A stretch of DNA of 64,000 nt from Siphonodentalium dalli (lineage: Eukaryota > Mollusca > Scaphopoda > Gadilida > Siphonodentaliidae). This document shows positions 55,322 through 64,000 of the stretch, one piece after another (positions within the stretch are counted from its first letter, which is position 1; each line of letters opens with the position of its first letter). The stretch spans positions 163,203,465 to 163,267,464 of the forward strand of contig CP136068.1 of the NCBI GenBank assembly GCA_032622095.1, read 5' to 3'. Under the pieces are notes generated by a model. That model saw nothing but the letters and a program-made list of their open reading frames with translations, was not told the DNA's origin and searched no databases. The position numbers and the translations under genes were made by a program.

Positions 55322-58300
55322 GTGCCCGATGGGGAAAATAAACAATATGACTCATTATTGAATATTACTAATAATAACAATGTATGCATCCAATGCCAAA
55401 ACAACAGTTTGGTATGTGACTATCAAACTGAAGGCTTGAACTGGAAGATCACCCATGGCACAAACAGAAACGGTCCCTCGTGCAACCGTGAATCAAAAAC
55501 GACCACGCCCAGTCTAGAACACACACTAAATCACTCGTACCAAACATTATCGCATATACTCACACAATCCCATGAAATAATATACGGGAATAGAGTCCCG
55601 ACATATTTTGAAAATAATTTAGCGAGCCCCCAACATGATGGCTCTTTAAACAAAAATACCTTGAAACCTTTTTTAGCATGAACAGACCCTGATACATCAT
55701 GCGAGTCTATCCATGATAGTGACCCAGACGATTATACAGACATGTCATTTTTATACCCACTGAAAACATGGTTTAACGATAAAATGTCGCCAATGTGTGA
55801 TCTTCAAGGCCAAGCTACAAACATGTTGAAATCGGATTACAATAACCATAATATGGAAACCAGTCAATTCTGCGAAACGGTTGACCAAGCTGGAAAATCC
55901 ATCGAAGGGAGTTCCCCGCTAACAGCTATAAATAAAGTAGCCATGTCACCTACCATTATTTGTAAACAATCAGATTACATTCGCGATATCTTTCTGCCAA
56001 TCACCGGTCATAATGGTGCAATCGCGTCGTGCCAATTTCGACCAACAGTAACTGCTTGTGAATTGCCTATTGATAGCTGTGCTCGAATAACCGCCGAACA
56101 CAGTAATCAGATGTCGGCTAACCAACACTCATTAACGGGAAAGCGTGATCAAACAAGCGGAATAAATGTGGGCTTTTGTCCCGAGGAAGACTCATCGGAT
56201 TTATCACAGTTACTTGCCGAAACAAGATTAATTTTGCACCAAAGCCATACCATTCGTGCACACGATGAAAACACACGCGAAATGAACTATATTTATGATT
56301 GTAAAAATAGTTATGTTGATATATATGATGATATTATCTCTGTATATAATGACACCGCATGTGACGGGATGACATTGTCATGCCCGGAATATTTTTCAGG
56401 TAATGGTGCATGTACTGACACCCCTTTGATATTGCCAGATTTGAACATGCATAAATATTCACATGAACACGGGATGCCAGCTATAAATATACATGTAGGT
56501 CAGGTCGATATGGGTCCGTTGGACCAAACTGAAATAGACCACGAATATAATGAAATAAGAAATCGCATAATGTCCTACCCAACTGATACTAGGCTTAATA
56601 CAAATAGCCTAAATAAGGATACGTGTCACGAAACAATACAAAACCAGCGACATGAGGTAAATATTTCGAATTCTGCGAATTCCAAAACACTGAAAATTTT
56701 GGCACTTAATGTTTGTGGATTACGAAAAAAACTTCTTTATCCGGAATTTATAGAATTATGTAGAGAACATGATATGCTATGCTTCTCTGAAACTAAAACG
56801 GATGATTGTGACCAACTAAACCTACCTGATTATACTTTTTATATGAAAAACAGATCCCAACTGTCCAGGGGGAGATCAGGAGGTATTGTTATTGGGATTA
56901 AAAATGAGTTAGTAAGCTCAACCCGAATGATAGATACAAAATGTCAATACGTACACTGGGTCGAGATTCATTCTGGGGAAAGTAAGATAGTAATTGGTGC
57001 GATCTATATTCCACCGAAAATAGTCGGTACGCCTCAGAAGATGCATTTACACAAATCCTGACTGATTACCTAAATTTCAGGGGAAACACAGACCATGTTT
57101 TTCTAACTGGGGACTTTAATGCCCGCACATCGATTGACACTGACTATATAACAACGGATGAAAGGAACTTTGTTATACCTGAAATAGAACTAACTGATGT
57201 GGATACCTCAATGCATCTCGATATAGCTGGTCTACCAAAAGTAAGGTCAAACCAAGATAGAACGAAGAATTCACAGGGACAAAAACTTCTACAATTTTGT
57301 AAATATAACGAGTTTTGTATTGCAAATGGACGAGTCGGAAGTGACTCTGGCATTGGAAAACTCACCTGCCGCGATGCGTCGGCAGTCGACTATATGATTT
57401 GTTCTGCCCATGCCCTTAAGCTATTGACACATTTATCTGTCGGAATTTTCTGTGATTTATTTTCCGATGAACATTGCCCCATAATGACGGAAATTACCCT
57501 CCCCTCTGTTGAACCTAAAACCACGGTAGAACCACAAAACAGTAAAACCAACGAAAACCCAATCAGAAAGTGGGAAGAGGGAAAGGCAAGTGAGTTCACG
57601 TGGAATATAGATCCCAATGGAATTAATGATGTCAACTTATTTCTCGACAAGATGGAAAATGAGGAGGTAACCCCCTCAGATATTAATCAAATTGTGAATA
57701 TGATATCACAGGTATTGTTAACTGCAGCAGATACTTCCTTTAGTATGAAAACCAAGAAAACGAATTCGAAAAAACGGCGTTATAATAAACCATGGTTTAC
57801 AAACGTATGTTGTACAGCCAGAAAAGAGTATAGGAAAGCAATTAGACAATACAAAACCTCCCCTAATATAGATTCAAAACAAAATATGCGCGAAAAAGCA
57901 CGGGAGTATAAAAGAAAAATGAACGCTGCCATTGGCGAACATCGGGATAAAGTCTCTCGGGAAATCGCATGCATGACATATAAAAACCCAAAGAAATTTT
58001 GGGCTGCTTTAAATAACCGTACTAAGAGTAGTGTGCCACCTATTGACATCGACACTCTCGAAAACTATTATCGTGAAATAAATACCACAGTGCAGGATAG
58101 CTATGTTACAAATACTCCACACGAAAACTCCGAGAGCAATGAATTCCTAAATCGTCCGATTTGTACTGATGAAATTAAAACGGCACTACACAGCCTGAAA
58201 AACAATAAAGCATGTGGACAGGACATGGTACTGAATGAATATTTAAAAGCATCATCTGAAAAAATGTTAAATATCTATTGTAGAGTATTTAACTATGTAC

Positions 58301-60256
58301 TTGATTCCGGATGTATACCGGAAACATGGGGCATAGGGGCTTAGTCCCTATCTTTAAGAATAAAGGAGACCCAAAAAACCCCAAAAACTACAGACCTATC
58401 ACAATCCTTAGTTGCTTTGGAAAACTATTCACAAAAATACTCTCAAATAGAATGTACGAATTTATAGAAACTAATGACATTCTCCTAGAAAACCAAGCCG
58501 GCTTCCGAAAGGGATACTCAACTGTTGATAATATTTTCACTATACACATGTTAACGGAACTAACCAGAAATTTGAACTGTAACCTCTACTGAGCTTTTAT
58601 TGATTTTGAGAAAGCGTTTGATAGGGTGTGGAGACCCGGGCTCTGGCAAAAGTTACGGACATATGATATTAATGGAAAGTTTTTCAGAGTTATTACAAAT
58701 ATGTATCAGAATATTAAGTCTTCTGTCAAACTAGGGACTGAATATTCTGCCTCCTTCCCATGTTTGTCAGGAGTTCGACAGGGTGAAAATCTATCCCCAT
58801 ACTATTTTCTCTATATTTGAACGATCTGGAAAACTTCATGAACAAGGAAGGCATCGTTGGCCTCTCAAAAATATCAAACCAGATTGAAATAGAATTGAAA
58901 ACCTACATAAAAATACTACTTGTACTATATGCAGATGATACAGTACTCATGGCTGAGACCCCGAAAAAATTAAAGACAGAACTTAATGCATTCAGCAAGT
59001 ACTGTAAGACATGGAAATTGACAGTGAATAAAGATAAATCAAAATTTTTATTAATTTCGAAACGTAGTTTACCTCGGAAAACAGAATTCAACTTTGACGG
59101 CATTAAGCTTGAAGTAGTGAAAAAGTTCAACTACTTGGGCATTATCCACACAAAATCGGGTTCATATTCTGAAGCAAAACAAACCCTTGCCACAAAAGCT
59201 ACACATGCCATGTACTCTGTTATAAAACGATCAAGAACAAATTGTCTTTCATTAGCTAACCAACTCGATTTATTTGACTCCCAGGTGCTACCGATTTTAT
59301 TGTATGGCTGCGAGGTGTGTGGAAATTTGCCGACGGAACGGCTAAGGTCGCGGAAGACCGAATGGAGTGTTTCGTAGCCGCGTTTAATGCGCTAAACGTT
59401 ACACCGATCACACGGGTGATGTTATTTCGGTTCGTTTAATAAAACGGATTTATTTAGCCAACCAGGTGCTCGAAAATGTCCACCGCAAATTTCTAAAGCA
59501 TGTCATGAATTTGAAACCATCAACCCCCAATTTTATGATATATGGTGAATCTGGAAGATATCCACTAGAAATCACAATAAAACTGAGAATACTGAAATAT
59601 TGGACGAAAATAAAAAATATGACTGACGAACGTTATGGAAAAATACTATATGAGTTGTCACTAAGACTTCTGAGTGAAGCAGATGCATGTCGTTTTAAAT
59701 GGATAAGACACATTAAAGAAATTTTATTTGACTGTGGGCAATCACAATTAATGACCTCTGGATAAATATTATGTGTGAGCCAATTTATCGATTGTGTTAA
59801 ATGTAGTCTTATCAGGGATTTCAAGACAAAGTGGGAGTCCGAAAGAGACAAATCAAGTAGAGGCAAGATTTATCGCATATTTAAACACGATATAACTTTT
59901 GAAAAATATCTGGAAATCTTAGAAAGGAAAAATCGAATAGAATTATGTAGATCCGAACAGCTAACCACAACCTCCCAATCGAGACAGGGAGGTGGAATGG
60001 GACAAGTCACAAAGACAGAACATGCCCCTTATGTAACACTAGCATGATCGCTGATGAGTTCCACTATTTACTCGAATGCAAAGAATTTCAAAATATAAGG
60101 GAGAAATTTATTCCAGAAGAATACCGCGGAAAAGCGAACATTATAATCATGGACGAAATTTTGAATTCACATGACCGCGCAATCCTTAACCAAGTATGCA
60201 TACTTTTTAGGAAAGTCCACATTGAACTCTCAAATGTACATGTACGCATACCCTGA
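55322..60256 (+). pseudogene. LINE ORF2: endonuclease-reverse transcriptase (broken)
   Basis: 55322-57061 continues in the ORF1 frame with a TGA at 55679; the first in-frame ATG is 55742. A long N-terminal extension precedes the APE endonuclease (KILALNVCGLRKK at about 56690, LTGDFNAR at about 57100, SDEHCPI at about 57465), with a frameshift near 57045. RT carries NYRPITILS, QAGFRKGYST, FEKAFDRVW, GVRQGENLSP and YADD (about 58928). Breaks are a frameshift near 58335, a TGA at 58590 and a frameshift near 58815. An insertion of about 130 bp interrupts the region after YGCEV (about 59330-59465). The C-terminal domain has a TAA at 59763, a frameshift near 59965, and a CPLC...H...C zinc motif (about 60025-60080). 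The frame ends with TGA at 60254-60256. Confidence 0.9.
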
Positions 60257-61246
60257 TGAATTATACATTCCTATTCTTCACTATGTTATTATTTTCATTA
60301 TTAGTTTGTACAGCGTGTCGATATTTTGCATGGACAACTGTAAGCTGCGACATTCTGCATCATACAGATGGTAGTTATACTAATTCACTCCGTGTGATGT
60401 ACGATGTAGCACTTCCATTTGACTATGCATAATATAAAATTTATTGCACGCCGCAGACATGACAATGTTCTCATGTTCTGTTGGCTACACGTGTATAGCG
60501 ATATAAATTATATTGATTATATTATACAATTATATAAGCTTATATATATGTATGCTGTTGATGGTGCTCATTCAAACTGTGTCATTTCGCAGGGAGATGA
60601 TATAACTCAACTCTGCGCAGAACAAGTCCGCAAACTGGTCAGACAAAACCAGCACCCACCCACCCCACTAGATTTAATAAGTAACTGTTAATTAGTATAT
60701 ATAGAATTATCCGGCGACATAATCAATAATTTAAAATTTACCATTACACCGCTGAAACTGAAGGTCATTCTGATACAAGTTGCATGTTATATACCAACTC
60801 AGTAATTTGTGGCGGCATGTTCAGGTGATGAACTCAATAAGCGAACATTTTGGATGTTTGTTGAGATCATTTTCCGAACATTCCCAGTGTAAACCAAACT
60901 TCAGCAGTCCACAGTTCAGGTCAGTGATACTGATAGTAATATTTATTTTCCGTTACAAACATCGACAATCTTCGTTATTAGACTACCTGTTTACTTTCCA
61001 CACACTCAGCGACATTCCGCTTACAAGTGCTTCTGTTTTCATTAGGTTAGATAAAAAAAACGTACCTGACATCTTCGTACACTAAGATAAAACGATTAAC
61101 CCATGACGGGTGAAATATTTCCCCATAGCACCGGAGACATGTATATAATATGTATATACCCTATCATAATATTTATATTATCTTCTGTAAATACTCTTTG
61201 TAATTCTCTATATATTCATATGAATTCGAGAATAAATCATCATCAC
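60257..61246 (+). other. LINE 3' region
   Basis: Non-coding, AT-rich, ending AATAAA plus atcatcatcac. Short ORFs here have no recognisable domain. It is longer than expected for a LINE 3' UTR and may contain an unrecognised insertion. Confidence 0.45.
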
Positions 61247-61876
61247 TGTATGACGACTGAACGACGGTATACATACATCAATAAGCGTGTCACACACAAA
61301 AAGCAAGCTGGTCATCACTTAACTCGCATGCTTTTTATTTGCCATAACCTGAATAGAAAATGTTTGTCGGATTCACAGGCCTTTAATCAAAGGTATGACA
61401 TCTCATTCGCACTTTGACAGAATGAACACAAACTACGGTACAGTCAGTTACACGTGTATTACGTAGGCATACACAACATGCATATTTAAACAATAAACCG
61501 TCTACTATGTTATACATAAGTACAAATGCATGCAACCGTGTAAACTGCAATCCCACCCACCACACCAAAACACGCACATATATTAATTATATAATTGCTT
61601 TCTCATTCTGGAATCACACACATCTTTCTTTGATAATTGACAGTGGCCAGCTCATCTAATAACCATGCAGTCGCGTGCCAATTCATTCACCTCACAAAGG
61701 TGCGCCACAAAGTCTTATTAATCACGGAAAAAACGAATGATTTATATGTCGTGCAAATAGAGCAATATTTGCTCAAATATGTTCAAAATCCACATCACTC
61801 CCTTTAGTGAGAAGTTCAATTCCCAGGTACATGCCCAATTCAGTGCGCAATGCCTAGATTTGTGTTTTTGAAAAAT
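61247..61876. other. Non-coding
   Basis: I see no gene or repeat here. Confidence 0.35.
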
Positions 61877-62577
61877 GATGCCGTACACCGAACTCGCATA
61901 CTGCAGTACAGTTGTCCACAAGCTACAATAGTATACTGCCGTACACCTGGCTTTTTTAAATCGGATTTTTTGCCAAGAAAACTGCCTTATTGATACCAGA
62001 TACGTTATATATAACGTAGATCAAATCACCATATATCTATTATACCCATTGTTTTGTTAGATTTATGCGCTATTCTATTTTTTCTCATTTTTAAACAAAA
62101 TTAGATGATAATTTTTCGTGCGAGTATTCGCCTAAATTGTCAATTGACGTATGAACCTTGCGATTTATGTCAACGTGACAATAACTACCATTAACTACAA
62201 CATATCTGCCATGCACAAGCGGATGTTCGTATTTGTAAAGTCGCAAGTCTACGAGAAAAAGCCTGATATCTGTACCCACTGTAGCATAAAAACACTGTTT
62301 CCGGTGTCGTATGTACACAGTGTTCACGTCCTTATTAAATCATTGTCAAAAAAATTGTCTGGCCAGATCGTTACGGGCGATCTGGTCTTTGTCTGATTGT
62401 TTGTCGATTTTCGCGCGCGATTCTTGTGAGGATCCAATATGGCTATAGGAACAATTATTGTGCCAATAATCGCCCATATTGTTTGTATTTCAACTATTAG
62501 GACATGATGCAATACACTTGGTAATTGTCTAAACTCGCATACTGCTGTACACTTCCCAGCATACTGCCGTACACCAA
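61877..62577. promoter_or_regulatory. Two clusters of a cgcatactgc-gtacac motif
   Basis: aactcgcatactgc-gtaca occurs at about 61891 and 62532. tactgccgtacacc occurs at about 61933 and 62561, with gccgtacaccg also at 61880. The two clusters are about 630 bp apart, and the second ends just before the ATG of a candidate exon. The role is unknown; this could also be a repeat element. Confidence 0.35.
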
Positions 62578-62578
62578 C

Positions 62579-62750
62579 ATGCTAGAACAAACTCGATTTT
62601 TAGTGACAAGTATCGCCAAAGTGGCAACAAGTTATATACGTATGGAACCGCTAGAGCAGTGGAAAAATACACCACGTGCAAAACGTGCGAAATATCAGTT
62701 ATTATATATGAACATACAGAGTGAAGTGGAAGAGAGCGTTATTTACATGT
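62579..62750 (+). CDS. Possible first coding exon of an unknown host gene
   Basis: From the ATG at 62579 the frame is open for 57 codons to an excellent donor at 62751 (ACAT then GTGAGT). The peptide is basic to neutral, starting MLEQTRFLV and containing LEQWKNTPRAKRAKY, with no motif I recognise. Upstream are the repeated gtacac motifs. If the donor is used, the rest of the gene continues to the right. It could equally be a chance ORF. Confidence 0.3.
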
Positions 62751-62752
62751 GA

Positions 62753-63957
62753 GTTTTTATACATTTGCTTTTTTTCTCTCGACAATATCAAATCATCCGA
62801 TGTATGTGTATGTGATTGGAAATATATATGCTATGCAAAATACCATCTCATAACATTTGTATAGTACTGAGAGAATAATTAGAAGAAAAAATACTTACTC
62901 TGATGTATATTTTGAGTCGTAGATTCCACTTTTTCCGATTCCACTTCCGGTTATGGAATGTACACAGTGGTGAAGATGTGAGAGAATTAATTAAAAAGAG
63001 CGATCCCTGTTAGTTTATTCCCTATATGGTTAAAATAAGGAGCGTTAGTTACACTTGTACTTGTTGACAAGACTTAAATAACGGCGTACGAAACAAACTG
63101 TGGTGTTTTATTTTGTGAAAGTATAAAGTGTGTCATTTCTGATTTGTCAGACATATACTAATGAAAATAATTGAATGTGCAGTAGCAGTATTCTACTGTT
63201 TATAAAAATATACGAAGTTTTATAACGAAAATGATGTTTTCATTTTTCTATGTGTTTATCGTTGTTATCGCTAATGAAATATTTGGATATACGTTGTCTT
63301 TACGTTAGCATAAGATACGTCCTATAACGAAGGCTTGTTTGATCCCATTAATGTAATGTTTGTATTTTGTTTGGTTGTATATGATATGCAGTGCGTTGAA
63401 TATGCATCGTATGATGCGAAAGAAGATAAAAAGTGAAATGCACGCATGCAGAAAGCACATGACAACCAATACACGTTAAAATGATAATTTATCACAAACC
63501 ACGGGCAACCAAATTTACGAATCGGTGGGTTTATATTCAAATCCAAGTTATTTGGTTTATAACAGCTCCGAAATGTACTCATCCGACTCTTGAAATAACG
63601 GTTGGAATTCGATGGGCATTCTATCGGGTCCAATGAAGAGGAATGAGTCAGCGAGATGTGTGCATTCGAATAGGAGCTAGGTTCCATCCGCCGGGAGATG
63701 GGGTGGCCGGAGGAAGGATAAGGGGGATAGACAACTTTTTGGCGTATATTATAGATAATATATATTATATATATAAGCGGAAATTTTTTGAAGTTCGCTT
63801 TTCACTTATCTGAGAAAAAAATAATTTTCTAAGTCCAAAAGTTTAGGTTGAAATAATGGAGCCTTTTTCAAAAAGTGAAAACAAAATGAACGACGTTTCT
63901 GGAACAGGTCGATTTGGACCCGTTTTGGACTCTAGATTCCGCAAAAGTCGTCTCCGT
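62753..63957. other. Non-coding
   Basis: No gene recognised. An AT-rich palindromic stretch (atagataatatatattatat) lies near 63750. Confidence 0.35.
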
Positions 63958-64000
63958 TTCGTGTGTAGTATAATGGGAATGTCGTGTGTAGTATAATGGG
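63958..64000. repeat. Start of a tandem: tcgtgtgtagtataatggg, two copies
   Basis: Two near-identical copies end the window, about 23 bp apart. The array may continue beyond the edge. Confidence 0.6.

Larger units (their letters stand above)
53560..61246 (+). mobile_element. LINE retrotransposon, CR1/L2-like, nearly full length
   Basis: Order: ORF1 with zinc knuckles and SGNH hydrolase, then ORF2 with APE endonuclease, reverse transcriptase and a C-terminal zinc motif, then about 1 kb of 3' sequence ending AATAAA (61231-61236) and atcatcatcac. An APE endonuclease with an esterase-bearing ORF1 and a short simple-repeat 3' end is known from CR1/L2-type LINEs. ORF1 is intact and ORF2 is broken. 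The 5' boundary is approximate. Confidence 0.88.

Noticed and set aside
15531..58592. Several in-frame stops in the two retroelements are TGA (15536, 21442, 55316, 55679, 58590), hinting at UGA recoding
   Set aside because: TAG and TAA stops and frameshifts also occur, and TGA arises easily by decay; no tRNA or SECIS evidence is visible.
1..64000. tRNA or rRNA genes
   Set aside because: I found no A/B-box cloverleaf candidate or rRNA-like stretch by eye.

Overview
This window is repeat-dominated eukaryotic DNA with no bacterial gene organisation. It most resembles an invertebrate, probably a lophotrochozoan and most likely a mollusc. That guess rests on the abundant ACATGTACATGTAT-type motif, array sequences containing a GGCCATAACTCTG-type phrase, a LINE whose ORF1 carries an SGNH hydrolase, many hAT-like elements with 8-bp target duplications, and AT-rich tandem arrays. 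The species cannot be fixed from sequence alone.

Layout. 0.4-0.7 kb: a possible terminal exon of a host gene. 1.0-5.8 kb: a 12-bp AT-rich satellite interrupted by a 3.4-kb block made of a 323-bp tandem, a CA-tailed repeat and a 122-bp tandem. 5.9-12.8 kb: small DNA elements, including a family whose ends are long hairpins, a TTAA-flanked MITE, and two large foldbacks (10.4-11.2 and 11.9-12.4 kb). 12.9-22.7 kb: one Ty3/gypsy-type LTR retrotransposon on the minus strand with both LTRs, a decayed gag and pol, and an uninterrupted third ORF at the env position. 23.0-23.9 kb: an intact 282-codon ORF of a family I do not recognise, with a broken relative at 48.3-49.0 kb. 24.9-43.8 kb: non-autonomous DNA transposons with readable terminal repeats and target duplications, some nested, plus two related arrays of about 160-bp units 13 kb apart and a 177-bp array. 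One hAT element (42.9-43.8 kb) keeps a BED zinc-finger ORF. 45.2-53.4 kb: a hairpin, a short repeated motif block, a minisatellite, a piggyBac-like MITE carrying a hairpin element, a CCHC ORF1/gag remnant and a C2H2 zinc-finger fragment. 53.5-61.2 kb: a nearly full-length LINE with intact ORF1 and broken ORF2 (endonuclease, reverse transcriptase, C-terminal zinc motif). 61.9-62.8 kb: repeated short motifs ahead of a possible first exon.

The most interesting object is the extra ORF of the LTR element (14001-15191). It has two C2H2 fingers at the N terminus and several QT-centred motifs resembling dynein light chain (LC8) sites. A splice-acceptor-like sequence lies directly before its ATG, and it is open while gag and pol of the same copy are broken. 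Known family knowledge covers gag, PR, RT, RNase H, integrase, SGNH, APE endonuclease, BED and C2H2. The LC8 reading and the splicing model are inference.
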